From Lepidodermella squamata (taxonomy: Eukaryota; Gastrotricha): DNA of 64,000 nt. Positions 12,618-24,445 of the stretch are shown in pieces. A program made the translations under genes and the position numbers. The stretch is from assembly GCA_047495785.1 (NCBI GenBank), contig JBLDXI010000002.1, positions 930,001-994,000 of the forward strand, written 5' to 3'. Each line of letters begins with the position of its first letter. Position 1 is the stretch's first letter. The notes below the pieces were generated by a model that was not told the DNA's origin, ran no database searches, and saw only the letters and a list, made by a program, of their open reading frames with translations.

Positions 12618-13385
12618 TTAATCATAGAATTTATTTTGAACTGCGTCGTATTTTACATCAAGAAATTCAGGTAGGAATAATTTCGAATCTTTTGCCAATT
12701 TTTCAATGTGAGGCCACAGTAATTCGGCCAACATTCGCGATCCATCAACGGCTAGGTGTAGACCATCAGTGAAAAATTGTATCGAATTTTCACCGGCTTT
12801 TTCGTCCATTCCCCGAGATGCTCCAGCAGTTACAGCCTCAGCGTGAAAATCGATAAAATTTGCGCCGATTTGTTTCGAAGCTCTCTCAGCAGCTCTAGCG
12901 TATAATTCCACCTGTTCATTCGATCGGTCCCCTGCCGTTGCGAAACCCTTCGAAACAGCATAGTCGAACCAAGCTTTTTCGTCAACAGGCGGTGGGGAGA
13001 CCACAAAAATTTGGCCGGGGGTTAAATAATCGAAATTCGCCAAAATCTCTCGGCAAATATCGGCCAAGAATCGCTCGAATTCATCCAATGGGACATGCTG
13101 AAATGCGTTTTTCTCCCTATTAGCCGCGTCATTTGCGCCGAGAAAAATGACAACACCAGCGATTTTGTGGTAGCTTTTCAGTGATTCGATGATTGATGGT
13201 AGGTAGTGGTGGATGAAACGCGTTGTGTAGCCGGAAAAGCCGCGGTTAACGACCTCGCAACGGCGTTGTAGTCGGTCGGCGAGAATTGAAGCCCAGCCGC
13301 CGTCTTGCGACCACGATAATTGGGTCAATGAGTCGCCGAGCAAAACCAGCGTCGGCATAGGCTCTTTCGTATGTTTCTCACTCAT
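12618..13385 (-). CDS. IAH1-like: SGNH-hydrolase, isoamyl acetate-hydrolysing esterase 1 type
   Basis: A single uninterrupted exon of 255 residues. Block I is LVLLGDSLTQ with the nucleophile Ser in GDS. Block II is the Gly in VVNRGFSGY. Block III is IFLGANDAA with the GxND motif. Block V is the catalytic Asp-His pair in FFTDGLHL near the C-terminus. The order, spacing and length match the IAH1 branch of the GDSL/SGNH esterases, which hydrolyse short acyl esters. There is no signal peptide, so it should be cytosolic. Being intronless is unusual next to its multi-exon neighbours and may reflect retroposition or intron loss. Confidence 0.9.
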   Translation of the reverse strand: MSEKHTKEPMPTLVLLGDSLTQLSWSQDGGWASILADRLQRRCEVVNRGFSGYTTRFIHHYLPSIIESLKSYHKIAGVVIFLGANDAANREKNAFQHVPLDEFERFLADICREILANFDYLTPGQIFVVSPPPVDEKAWFDYAVSKGFATAGDRSNEQVELYARAAERASKQIGANFIDFHAEAVTAGASRGMDEKAGENSIQFFTDGLHLAVDGSRMLAELLWPHIEKLAKDSKLFLPEFLDVKYDAVQNKFYD

Positions 13386-14002
13386 TTTCTAATTAATAGA
13401 AAAAATTCACAATTTTATTAAAAATTACCCTGTAATTATATAGGATAAGACAAATTCCTTGGAAACTGATAAGATAAAAAATTTAAGATAATTTTTTACT
13501 GACAAAAAATCTTGCAATTTTGTTTTCATTCATGAAAAAAACAATTTTTGTACCTCTCATTTTTTTTATTTCAATACAATTACTAATGTCAACCGATTTT
13601 TTCTGGCTTTTCAGCATCGTCGCACATTTTGTCGTTCGAAATTATCAAATAAATCAATTATTTAATAACGCAACAAATCGTTTTCTGTTATTTACAAAAA
13701 TTATCGGCGGCTACCGTGAGCTGTTTTTTTTTCCAATAAATGAGCTTTCTTTTTTGTCCAATAAAATTTGCATAGAGCAATATGTATATAGATGTGATGA
13801 GAGTCTACATTTTGCGCGATGTTAACAGCGCGTTATTTCCCGCAAACAACAAAAAAATGCACAACAACAAATGTTTTTGTAAAAGAAAATATGAGAGAGA
13901 AACAAAGAGAGAGAGAAGAGAGACACAGAGACAGACAAGAGACAAAATTTCTTCCTTTTCAGGTGAGAATTTTTTTCAAGGATTGATTTGAGCTGTTCTA
14001 AT
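13386..14002. other. Intergenic; purine-rich GAGA tract
   Basis: No supported gene. A purine-rich microsatellite-like stretch (GAGAGA/GACAGA) lies at about 13,888-13,945. Confidence 0.5.
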
Positions 14003-15573
14003 CTAGTGATTTTCCTGGTCCCGTCGGCAAACATATGTCCGAATATCGCTGGGAAAAAATTGAAAAATAAATTTCAAAAAATTTTAAAAATTATTTCAAC
14101 TCACTATGGTGTCCGTCCACAGCAGCTATAAAAATTGGAAAAAATTAAAAATTAAGAAAAAAATTGAAATTAAAATACAAACCTGATGTATCCAGAGCTG
14201 TAAGAAAAAAAGAGAAAAAAGATTAAATTTTGAATTTTTTAAGGTGGATTTTTCTAACCTGTTGTCGCTGTATACACCGTTGCAGCAGAGTTGGCCGCTT
14301 TTACGCTCATGGATGAAAGAACCGCAGCAGAAATGAGTCTTGGTCGAGTACAAAGCGTTGCCACAGCAGTCGTAGGCCAGAGATCCGCCATTACCCATCA
14401 GCTGGAAAAAATTTCAGAAATTACAAAAAATTTCAAATTTTCTAAAATTCTTCAAACCTTATTCTGTTCGCAATAAGGCTGAACTTGGCGAGGGCCGGCG
14501 AGGGGAGGGAGGTAGTGGTTATTGAGGGCGAGCGGGGCCGAGTCAGCCTTGCGTGACGGCGCGTAGAAATTGACACGGTACGAATTGAAGCCGATCAACT
14601 CGCCACCAGGCAGTAGCACAATCGGTTCGGTGTAGCCAACCGGTGAGCATTGGAACTGGGTTGTATCGACCAAGTTATCGCCACAGCAGCGGTAGATTTC
14701 GAACGGATTAGCCAGGTGGAACCACTTGCTCGTACCGCATCGGACGTAGCAGCCGTGGGCGGGCGGGACGATTGTCGGGAATGAGGTCAAAACAGTGATG
14801 CCTGGGAAGTTAGGGACATGACGGTGGCCGAGACCGGCGGCGATCCCGCTCGTATGCGATACCAGGGTGTTCGGGAGGACTCCGGCTACGGCACCCAGCG
14901 GGCCAACTGGGATGACGGGCTCGTTGAGGGTTGTCGGGTCGCGGCTGATGTGGGGCCACGGCGCGTCCTGGACCATGACGACGCGGTTATTGACGCAGGT
15001 GTAGTACAGCCAGTTGTAGACGTCATCGCCACAGCATGAGAAGTAGCCGTACTGGCTTGGGTCGGTCAGGCGGTGGAACTTGCCGTTGCAGTTCAGCATG
15101 TCCTGGCCGTAGACGTCGCGAACCGTGGCGCGACGGTCCGGATCCGCCGGGATCTCGACCTCACGAGCCGCGACACCCTGCTGGTCAGCGAGGCCCTTCG
15201 GCCGGGTTCCGACGAAATTCGCGACCGAGCCATCGATGCCGAACTCGGTGAAGCGTTGAGTTGGTCGCTGGAAAACTGTTCGATCGACGTTGACGTATTC
15301 GAGCACGACGCCGTTGACGCAGAGTTCGCGGCGAGGGTCGTACGACTGGGTGTTGCAGCACAACAGGGTTCCGGCTGGGTTGTTCACGATGACGTCATTA
15401 CAGCACAGCAAATCGCGCCTCGACGATGGCACCACAGTTTTTCCGCAGCAAAATTCCGAGGTCGGGTCGTATCTCGCGTTGCCGCACGATGAGTACATGA
15501 ATCGAGCGAATTCGCCGCCGGCATTCGCTAGGCCGAGGCCGAGCGCCAGTACCACGGTGACTGCAAGTCGCAT
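14003..15573 (-). CDS. Secreted galaxin-like Cys-pair protein with two micro-exons
   Basis: Exons: 15573-14458, 14401-14259, 14197-14183 (15 nt), 14125-14105 (21 nt) and 14048-14003. Phases close to 446 residues. I chose the ATG at 15573 because it directly precedes a signal peptide (MRLAVTVVLALGLGLANA). At least seven paired-Cys modules follow, such as FCCGKTVV, LLCCNTQSYDPRRELC and YFSCCGDDVYNWLYYTC, the signature of galaxin-like repeats. The two micro-exons carry part of the last module. An extracellular structural role is inferred. It is a second member of the type seen at 2.6-6.3 kb, in the opposite orientation. Confidence 0.8.
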
Positions 15574-18170
15574 TTCTCTTTTTTTATATAAGCGCGGAAG
15601 TTGAAATCCTAGATTTAAAACAGGCGTAAAATTTGAGAAATGACTTTCGCGGAGGCGCTCACTTGAAGATGACATTTTGCGCGCAACAAAAGCGCGCTTT
15701 CACAGACAATAAAAAAGAAGCGCGCGCGCATTGACACGCAATCAAAAAATGTTTGTCTGCGCGCGCGCGCAATAGAAAAAAATTCTCAGTGTTAATAAAA
15801 CGCGCGCTCGCTCGTTTATTTCAATCTCAGAGTCAATAAAAAGAATAGCGCGCGCGTTTTTATTATACACACTGGCGTATTTTTAGCAAATTTTTTACGC
15901 CATCCGCACAAAGACCGAAAAATTTCTGAATCAAAATAATGGCATCTTTTCGCGGAAGAAAATTTACAAGAAAAATTACCTCGCAGATCAAATTAATTGA
16001 TAATTAGTCAAGCAACAAAGTTTGAGATGGCGTCGGGTCACGGTAAAAGTAATGATTAAAAAATTTAATTAGTTACCATCTTGCTTCGAGAAAAATGAAG
16101 TTAGTTGCTGAAACTGAAAAATATTCTAGATGAAAAATGTAGACTATTTTGCTAGAATTCAGCGAAATAGCTCAGTTTAATTTTTCTACTCTTATCCCGG
16201 ATTTATTTAAGATGCGGGAAAAAATTGGATTAAAAAGATGGGAACTCTTGGAATATAAAGTGGGATATTAAGCTATTATGAATGTTTATATAATCCCCCT
16301 TAATATTTGCGCAGAAAATAACAACATCACACGCGTGACTTTTCGCCATGTTTCGCGCTTTGTGGTGAAATTAAAAATTAGCAACCGCGCATCTATTAAT
16401 TGCGGCTCGCTCGTGAGCGAGAAAGTGAGCCCGCCATTGTCACCCCGTGCGACAAAATTGCCATCTTCCCATTTAATTAATGATACCTTTTTATTGTATT
16501 ATTAATAGCGTCATTTAACACACGAGAAAAAGTCTTGGCGGCGTTAATTCTACAAATTAGGCGCTTATAAAAACTAGGCCCCCTCGAAATAATCCATTCC
16601 GAGTCAAAAACGTCAAATTTTCATGACGCCGAAAGTTTACGGTAATCAAAAATGTATAATTTAGCAAAGTAGGGGTATTAAAAGTTTTAAAGTGGCCTGA
16701 AACGAGAAGACCAGAGTGAAATAATTTTCGCGCAACATTCCCAAAACAATAAATATAGTTTAATAAAACAAATAATTTCGAACCAATTTGATCAAGAATA
16801 ATTTCAAGGAGCAACTTTTAAATTGTGCTCAGTGGTGATATGATTAAAGCTCTCAAGGGTAAAATATTATTGCGAATGTTTACTTTTGAAAATAGCCAAC
16901 ACGCGTGTATATTAACTTGCGCGATTTTATTTACAACAAAAAGGTAGCTGTTTATAGCGCTTTTTGCGCTTTTATTGTCTCTCAAAAGCGCATTATCGCT
17001 TTTTTGCATCATCAAAACATTTTAGCGGTTATTCAAGGTAATAAAATGGGCCAACGCGAAAAATACCTTAAATTAACTTTTAAATTTTAAGCTAAGGTTG
17101 CTATATTTTGAAAATAAATATGAGTAAAGAATTCTGATTTTACGCATGACCAATCAACAGGTGGATAAAAGGCGGTTTTCGCCATAATAAAATGATAGGT
17201 GGCAACAGGTGGTTGTGGCTGTTGTTCAGGTATATGATGAATGAAGTAGCGTGAGCCAAAAAATATTAAGGCGGCTGATGAGGTATTCGCACGCGACGCC
17301 TTCTGTTTTTGCCGCGCGGCGAACAATAAAACCGCGTGACAATAATGGACATGAAGACAACAATGATACATGTGCAATTAAGGTGGCAGTATATGAAACC
17401 GGTGATCTGTTTTTTCTTGTTTTCATGAGATACATGCGAAATGGCTGTTGTTATCGCCGCGATACCGTGTGTCTTCGCGGATAAAGTAGTATACCACTCT
17501 AGGTAGCGGAAATAGCTCTGCTCTGGGCAAAAAAAGATTCCATACCGTGAAACCAAAGGTAACAACAACGACAAGGCCATGTTATTCAAAGATTCAAATA
17601 AACCTTCTAAAATTAGGAGCAAAATGGCCAGGGCTCAGGGTGAGTCATAATTTTTCTTCAAATTTTGAGACATCTCTAGTTTTGTGCAATAATTAGTACG
17701 TAATGTTATGCGCTAATTTGCATATGCATGAGATCCTCATTAGGCCGTTGAATATGCAAATGAGCTCCAAATTGCCGCTGAAATTTGCGTCGAATTTTGA
17801 AGGAAATTCGGTTTTCCTCATATTAAAAAAAATATTTATAAAATTAAACATCCCACGATTCTATAGCGGTAATTCAGGTAAATGCCCTCCTTTAGCTCAC
17901 AGTCAAAATTCGATTTTTCATTCGATTAATGCAAATATTTTCGATTCCATGTTCTAAAACGCCATCTATAAGGATTAAAGAAATAATTGACTTTTCCAGC
18001 TTTGAAACCTGTGGTAGTAATCTGCCACATTTTGAAGCTTTTAGATGTGCTTGCCATTAAAAACATGTCAAGAATTTTCTGGAAAATTACGGCCACTGAA
18101 AAACTGATTAACCAGCTGTCCTGATTTTTCTTTATTTTTTTCTCAAATAAAAACGAACAACAAAAAAATG
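15574..18170. other. Long intergenic region, no gene seen
   Basis: CGCGCG-rich runs lie directly upstream of the galaxin-like gene (about 15,685-15,860). The rest is AT-rich with only short open frames lacking signal peptides, motifs or splice-compatible neighbours. I cannot exclude small exons near 17.1-17.7 kb. Confidence 0.4.
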
Positions 18171-19307
18171 TTAATGTCGAGCGAGAGAGCGAGATTTATC
18201 GCCACGACGTTGAATCGGGTTTGAAGTCTTGCCTCTTGAAGGAGCTGGGTCGACGGGTTTTGAGCCATCTAGTAAGTGAATGGCCTCGCGGAAATCAGAG
18301 TCACGAGCAATATCAAAAGCTGCCTGGCCGTTATTGTTAGTAGCCGTTAAATCCGATATAGGCTTTAAGAACTTGACAATCGGTATCGACCTGGCCGAAA
18401 CAGCTGCCATTAACGGGGTATTTCCATCTGCATCCTTAGCATTGACGTCAATACCCCATTTCACAAGAATTTTCGCCATTTCGATGAATCCATGTTCAAT
18501 AGAAATGTGTAACAGGGTTCGGCCTGATGGGTGGTCTTTCACATCGATCTTCGCGTTTTGTTCGAGTAGAAGTCTAACAAGTCGAAGATCGTTCCTTTCA
18601 ACGGCGGTGATTAACGGCGATTTTAGATGGCCAATAGCTTCAACATCAGCGCCGTAGCTAAGGAGTAGCTTTGCGATTTTAAAATTCGATGATTCACAAG
18701 CTTTGATCAACGCATCTGCCATTTCTGAATCACTGATTGCAACACCGCTATCCAACCAGTACTGAATCGCTTTTGGATCTTGAGATTCAGCTGCTCGGTC
18801 GAAATTGCCGTAATAGGCTGGTGTTGTAGTTGTAGTCGAAGTCGTAGTAGTCGTAGTAGTCGTGATTTCGATGCAAGGATCGGGTAGAAGCCACTGATTG
18901 TTGTCGAGGCATATCAGCCTGTTGTTACTCGGCGAATTTTCGTAAAATGTATAGCAAAGAACAGTCAAATATTCGCCAACAAATAAGGAATTACGCTCGC
19001 CTCTTTCTTTGTAATACCCATGCGTCGCCTCAGGAATGTCAAAGCAAGCTGTGGAAATTAATTAAAATTTATTTGGCCTTAATTTCACATTGAAGATATT
19101 TCTCACCTTTCCGGCAAGTTCCTGAAAATGACCATTTCCTATTGGGTAGACATTGGACCACGTTAGAGCCGTCTAAGGCGTAGCCATTGGTACATTTCAG
19201 GGTCAAAATTGTTCCAACAGGGAACCTGGAGTCGTCTGTTTTGATGAAAGGTTCAGCATTGGGAAATAGCGGCGGTTTTCCACAAGGCTCTTCGTGCGCC
19301 CTGAGAT
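18171..19307 (-). CDS. Sushi + ankyrin protein, 5' exon not found
   Basis: Two exons are clear: 19307-19107 and 19048-18171, joined in phase. The upstream exon encodes one sushi (CCP) domain, from CGKPPLFPN to KWSFSGTC. The next exon starts with a second, CFDIPEATHGYY to NNQWLLPDPC. A Thr-rich linker follows, then about five ankyrin repeats (for example GRTLLHISIEHGF and GNTPLMAAVSARS) and a basic tail. The exon carrying the start and presumably a signal peptide must lie upstream, and I could not find it. Its neighbour at 19.96-21.3 kb has the same sushi-then-ankyrin order, so the pair are likely tandem paralogues. Confidence 0.7.
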
Positions 19308-19415
19308 CTGGAAAAAAAGCGAAATTTATTGAGGGCCATATTAAAATTCTAGAATTTTTTCAATTATTTATGGAATTTTTTTTGGGTTAAACTCAACCAA
19401 GTTTTAAGCGTTACA

Positions 19416-19788
19416 TACAGCGCGTCCCATAAGTAGCGCAAGCAAAAAAACATAGGGAAAAGGTTCAGAAACTCTAAATTGAGAGGCGATGTCACATCTC
19501 ATGGCCAGAAAATTTCGAAAATTCACGAGAATAGTAGGTCAAGTATGTCATGGTATTAAAAAAGTCAGGGGAAATTCGTTCCAACCGGGTCAAATACCGA
19601 AAATTACCGAACCAGTTACCATCGGGGTTTTTTCAGGTTTTCTCCGGAATTGTTTTTATTTCTTCGGATAAATCGCGGATAAAAGATGGAATTTTCTCTT
19701 GATAGGTTAAATTCAATAAAATTAGTTGAATTCCTCCAAAAATTTGCCAAAATAAATATAAGATTCAGCGAAACTGGGACACGCTGTA
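19416..19788. mobile_element. MITE with Tc1/mariner-like ends
   Basis: The element begins TACAGCGCGTCCCATAAGT and ends with GGGACACGCTGTA, an inverted match bounded by TA. Both ends also carry GCGCAA-like subterminal sequence. It has no coding capacity. Related ends occur at 23,117 (start), 24,219 (end) and 50,192-50,388. An internal segment (CCGAAAATTACCGAACCAGT) recurs near 23.3, 24.0 and 58.1 kb. Confidence 0.65.
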
Positions 19789-19958
19789 TTGGGGGAAAAT
19801 AAATTGTGAGATCAATACCTTTCCGATTCAATGTTTAATTGAATCACTGAGAAAAATATCTTGAGAAAAATATTAACTTATTTTACTGAAAATTTGGAAA
19901 AATTTCTTCCGGCCAATTCGTCATTAAATGACGAAAAATCTGAAAAATCCCGGAAGTA

Positions 19959-21321
19959 TTAGACAATCTCATCCAAAATTGACAAACCATTCCGTAGCTT
20001 TACGACTAAATCGCGGTTGAAATCTTTCGTCAAATCAACGCCGTGATCTAGCAGCATTTTCAGGAACTGCCTATTGCCAGCTTTGATCGCTACAATAGCC
20101 GCTGATTCACCCCTGCTGTTTCCAACCGCTAAATCCGCTCCATTTCGCAACAAAACCTCGCCGATCCCAGCATAACCGCCGCGAGCAGCTAGCGTCAATG
20201 GAGTATCGAAACCGTAATCAACATTAAGGTGAGCTTCAGTAGAGTCGAAAATAGCGTTCAAATCAATGATTTTGCTGGTTTGATTCAGATAAATTTCAAC
20301 CATTCGCGAATTATTCACGAAAATAGCGGTATAGAACCCGTGCTGGACGGTTTTTGCTGAAAGTGGTAGGTTCAGCATGAGTTCAACAGCCGGATAGTGG
20401 CCAAGCCCGGTAGCTAGAACCAGAGCTGAGATTCCATTTTCATGCTTCGGAATGTATTCAATGACTTCTTTATCCTTGATTAGGAGCTTCAAAATATCAG
20501 GATCAGCTCCGGTATAGATTGCCAACTGAAGCGCATCCGTGTCATCTTGGGCTCGGACGTCGATTCTAGCGCCTTTTTCTAGGAGGTATTGAACCACCTT
20601 ACTGGTCGAATTTTGGCACGAAATTGCTCTAATCAGGGCGGTTTGGTTGACTCCGTGGAGGAAACAGTCCTTCGCGTACATTGGGTTCTGCCAGTTTATA
20701 TCAAGGCCGTGCTTTACGAACAATTTTTCGGCCTCGGCCAAATTATGGGCTATGATCGCATCGAAAAAATCCATCTCCGCATCGCCTAGGTGAAGAGAAA
20801 AGCTAATTTCATGAAATTTCCAATTCCTAAATATTTAATAAAAATCGAAAATTTCTGAAAAAATTCAAATGAATTTTATTTTATTAATGCAATAATAAAT
20901 TCAAATTCATTAATTTTATTTTGAAGCTAGGAACAAATATAAAATTATTCAAAATTTATCATTTTTTTTAGAAAAATCCTAATAGCTCGCGAATACCTGT
21001 ATTTTTGATTTTACGAGGAATAATTAGTTTACCTGGACCCTCACAGCTCGCTGCGAGAGATGCATTCCATAAGCCTGTTGCAATCGAGCAATAAGCCTGA
21101 GCAGCCGTATAATTCGAGGGTGGGCAAATTAATCGCAGGTTAGTTTTGCCTAGAGCCAGCCAATCATCAGGAACAGCATAAGTCATCCAAGCTAGATTTC
21201 TCGTCGTAAGTTGCTCGTAAATGCCGAATTTTATCTTCGGAATCGGGCAGCTTTTAGCAGCCGATAAGGCAGGGTATAGGATGAAGAAAATCAAGCAGAT
21301 CACAAAAATATCCCGAGACAT
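19959..21321 (-). CDS. Secreted sushi + ankyrin-repeat protein
   Basis: Exon 1 (21321-21033) encodes a signal peptide (MSRDIFVICLIFFILYPALS) and a diverged sushi-like module running from CPIPKIKFGIYE to a final Cys before the donor. Exon 2 (20785-19959) encodes about six to seven ankyrin repeats, for example DTPLTLAARGGYAGIGEVLL and GESAAIVAIKAGN. The joined protein has 371 residues. Ankyrin repeats are usually intracellular, so a signal peptide in front of them is odd. Either the protein is secreted with ankyrin repeats outside the cell, or it enters another compartment. No transmembrane helix is visible. Confidence 0.75.
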
Positions 21322-21902
21322 GAGCCTGGAATCGTCTATAAATTTGAAAGAGCGAACCTTTAATTAAAAAATTGAAAATTTCGCCAGTGAGAATTGAAAA
21401 TTAATATTGGGAGCAAAATTAGCTAATTAAAACCCATTATTTGAACTGAAAATAATTGTTCATAACAGTTGCTTGTACCTATTATTCATGCGCAGCTGTT
21501 TGCATGTTTACCTTGGGAACAGTGTAATTCCCAGATGATTCAAACTTGAGGGGCCATTTTCGCCAGAAACATTATTTACTGAAAATCTTCTTACAAGATT
21601 CTCGGGCACTCAGCGAGCCAAATTTTATTGAAAAGTCTTGACTGGAACTTTGGGCCTGAATCTTGGCTTTTCAAAGCTATAATTTTAAAATTAATCAATT
21701 TTAAAAAAATCTACCAGCTTTGATTTTCCCTTTCTTCCCAATGCAAATCCGCGTCGTCTTGAAAAATTCAATAAAGGCAGTGAAATTACCGGAGTTTTTT
21801 TATTTATTCAAAAATGATCAAAGCGTTTTTCCAGAGATGGCAAGTGTTGATGTTGATTTGTTGAGCCGAAAGCCAAAGGTAGGTCCGAACAGCCGCCGAT
21901 TA
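21322..21902. other. Intergenic, no gene seen
   Basis: A short plus-strand open frame at 21,720-21,923 ends in a GTAGGT donor-like site, but it has no recognisable motif and overlaps the end of the mini-protein gene on the other strand. I do not call it. Confidence 0.4.
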
Positions 21903-22049
21903 TTATTTATCGATGCTCCTTAAAGACTGAATGAAGCCGTCGATGTAGATACCGGCGAAAAATAGCAAGCCGGCTAGCATGAATGTCGCGATGACGAGGC
22001 CAAATATGACTATGCCAAGCGAATAGCCGCATTCGTTATTACAGCTCAT
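21903..22049 (-). CDS. 48-aa membrane mini-protein (MSCxx family, copy 1)
   Basis: The ATG at 22049 opens a 48-residue frame with one long hydrophobic helix (LGIVIFGLVIATFMLAGLLF). It starts MSCNNECGYSLG; a related frame at 24.4 kb starts MSCHDVSGYFLG, and this conservation between duplicated blocks supports both as genes. An acceptor-like TTTTTTCTTAAG lies about 15 bp upstream of the start, and the stop of another mini-protein lies 80 bp upstream on the same strand. The two may share one transcript. Confidence 0.5.
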   Translation of the reverse strand: MSCNNECGYSLGIVIFGLVIATFMLAGLLFFAGIYIDGFIQSLRSIDK

Positions 22050-22129
22050 CGGTATAATATAATCTTAAGAAAAAACTTCGAATAAAGTTCCAAGTTTATC
22101 GAATGATATATGAAGAAAAAGATTCCGGA

Positions 22130-22261
22130 TCAGTAGTTTAACATTTTATCGAAATATGGAACGGCGATGAGCCATATTACGGCGACGATGAAAGCCGAGC
22201 CGAAGACGATGCCGCAGAATGACAAATAATATGCCGGCCAGGACATATTTTCGTAGCCCAT
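22130..22261 (-). CDS. 43-aa membrane mini-protein (MGYENMSW family, copy 1)
   Basis: The ATG at 22261 starts MGYENMSWPAYYLSFCG and runs into a hydrophobic helix (IVFGSAFIVAVIWLIAVP). A decayed second copy with the same first residues occurs at about 23,680 downwards, which supports the frame. It lies upstream of the 48-aa mini-protein on the same strand and is divergent from the mini-protein gene at 22,561. Confidence 0.5.
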   Translation of the reverse strand: MGYENMSWPAYYLSFCGIVFGSAFIVAVIWLIAVPYFDKMLNY

Positions 22262-22560
22262 GGTAGTGCCGGTCCGAAAAATCCAAAAAAAAAAATAAAA
22301 TCGGAATTAAAATGATAGACACCCTGCCCGTCGTGTCCCACTTTTCATACGCTAATCGGCGGCACGGCTCCACTTACCAACCAGATTAACCGTGGGTTTG
22401 ACAAAGTTCCAGGTGTTGTCGCACTTTTACAGTGATGATTCACCGCCTAAGGTTATTAGCGCAATGAGGCCACTTCACGCATGTTTGCGCAAATATCAAA
22501 TGGGCTAATGCCTAATGCCTATTGTCCCTAACTACTGGCCCTAATTTTGAATAGCAAAAC

Positions 22561-22874
22561 ATGGAACTATTCGCTGCTTCCCTGTGGCTGTTCACTCTCG
22601 CTCTAGCCGGTGCATTTGCTACGTTGGGCGCCTTAGGATTACTGATTTATCACCTGATAGTGAGTTATTGAAAGCAAAAACATATTTATTCAAGTTAGGC
22701 AACACAATTTAAAATTCAAATTTTTCAGATCTCCACAATCGATTTTTCTTAAGTATGAGGCTACCGCAATGGTCGGGTCCCGAAACCTTTGTCTGCGCTA
22801 TTGTTGGCGTTGTCTTTTTACTTGGAGGAGTCGTTGCTTTCTTCGCCTACATTTATCAATCTGCGGCTTCATGA
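22561..22874 (+). CDS. Two-frame locus for two single-pass mini-proteins, copy 1
   Basis: Exon 22561-22659 encodes a hydrophobic 33-residue segment starting MELFAASLWLFTLALAG. A GTGAGT donor joins it to an exon at 22729. In this copy the joined frame stops at 22750-22752. A second frame then starts 2 bp later, at 22755-22874: 39 residues, MRLPQWSGPETFVCAIVGVV with one helix. The paralogue at 24,826-25,142 differs by 2 nt just after the acceptor and reads through as one 80-residue, two-helix protein. Copy 1 is therefore either a bicistronic mRNA or a frameshifted gene. AATAAA follows near 22,885. Confidence 0.55.
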
Positions 22875-23540
22875 CCAATTTTTAAATAAAATTTGTACAT
22901 CAAACAAATGTATTTTTTCGGAAATTCTTAGTAAGTTGAGGGGACAATGACAGAATCAAAGGCATCGGCCGCACTTTAAGGTGTAATTGCGACTATTTTT
23001 CAGGTAGATTCAAGGTGTAACGCGGGTACCAGCTACGGCAATGTTGGGCTGAAGTGGGAAAAATCAGGAAAATATGAGCATTCCTTGTAACGCTGGCTCA
23101 TCTTTTGAATTGGTAATACAGCGTGTCGCAGAAGTTGCGCAAGTTGTTTTCAATTTGGCAGTTTTTCTTTGGAGGAAAATCAGCCAATTGTTTTTGCAAT
23201 TAAACCTAAACCGAGGGAATATTCCATCTCTTATCCGCGATTTTACCGAAGAAATGAATAATTTACCGGAGAAAACCCGGAAAACCCTGATGGTTATTGG
23301 CTCGGTAATTTTCGGTTGGGACCACATTTCTCGTGACTTTTTTAACCCCATTAACCAATGACAGAGCCCGAAAAAGCCGAACTTTTACCGTTTATTGTCA
23401 AAAAATTGATCATTTATGAAAAATTGTGAAAAAGCGGCGAATTTCCTTGCGAATCGAGCGAATTTTTGATGTTTCTATTATTGTGAAGCCGAAAGCTACT
23501 GATCCATGGAAGGTTGCCGTCATGCTTCTTAGTTGAATTA
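22875..23540. other. Spacer between duplicated mini-protein blocks
   Basis: Contains a MITE-like end (TACAGCGTGTCGCAG at 23,117) and an internal segment shared with the MITE at 19.4 kb near 23,220-23,345. No gene is supported. Confidence 0.45.
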
Positions 23541-23680
23541 GCGCTGGTTTTGTGGATGGAAATCCCGGCGAATAAAATGAAGCCAATTATAACAGCAAAA
23601 TTTCGCGACGATCAGGCCTGATCAACAATTCCGCAAAATTTCAAATAAAAAGCCGACCATGACATATTTTCGTAGCCCAT
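23541..23680 (-). pseudogene. Decayed copy of the MGYENMSW mini-protein
   Basis: The frame starts at 23680 with MGYENMSWSAFYLKFCGIV, matching the mini-protein at 22,130-22,261. It then meets an in-frame TGA within a few codons, before the hydrophobic helix is complete. This marks an extra, broken copy of the duplicated block. The left boundary is approximate. Confidence 0.5.
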
Positions 23681-24328
23681 GATGATTCAAAATTTTAAAA
23701 AATTTAAATTTAAATTCTATTCTATCCCAAATAATCGACCTGGGAATTTTGCCTAAGAAATCGCTTGTCCCAATTAAATACGTGCCACCTACTGGCGCAA
23801 GCCGAAATTAATCCGAAGCGGCGAGTTTATACATCTCAACCAGATTAGCTCATGAGACGTAGTTAGCTACGTCTCATGGATTAGCTGTGTACTTTCGGCT
23901 TCTTGGTTCCAAGCTTAATCTTAAGATCTTAGAAACATCTAAAGTGCCATATGGAACAGTAATCAGGTGTGTCTCTTTTCAATGGGATTAAAAAAATCCG
24001 AAAAAATCTGATCCAACCAGGTAAAAACCGAAAATTACCGAACCAGTAATCATCGGGATTATCGAGTTTTTTCCGGTTAATTTTTTATTTCTTCAGTAAA
24101 AAATCGTTAATGAAGGACAGAAGATTCCCCCAGTGGTCTTAATTACTGAAAATGAGTTTTACATTTCTAAAAAAATTCAAAAATTCAAAATGTTTGCGCA
24201 ACTTGTGGGACACACTGTAGAATCATTAGAAAATCAACATTTGGGACATTTTTAAAGTCAAGACCAAAATTGGCTCCACAACAGCAAATTAGGTCCCGGT
24301 CACCGTTTAGGTTGGAATTAGGTTCAGC

Positions 24329-24445
24329 TCAAAAGCTCAAAGAACCGGCGGTCATAATTAAGGCGACTAAGGCCCCTGTCGCGATGATGAGGCCAAATAT
24401 GATAAATGCGCCAAGAAAATAGCCGCTTACGTCGTGGCAGCTCAT
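24329..24445 (-). CDS. 38-aa membrane mini-protein (MSCxx family, copy 2)
   Basis: It starts MSCHDVSGYFLGAFIIFGLI and continues as one hydrophobic helix to the stop at 24,329. The start and helix match the 48-residue copy at 21,903-22,049, but the C-terminus is shorter. It is divergent from the two-helix mini-protein gene at 24,826, the same arrangement as in copy 1. Confidence 0.5.
   Translation of the reverse strand: MSCHDVSGYFLGAFIIFGLIIATGALVALIMTAGSLSF

Noticed and set aside
16278-17622. Several short frames on both strands
   Set aside because: No conserved motif, signal peptide or consistent GT/AG exon chain; left as intergenic.
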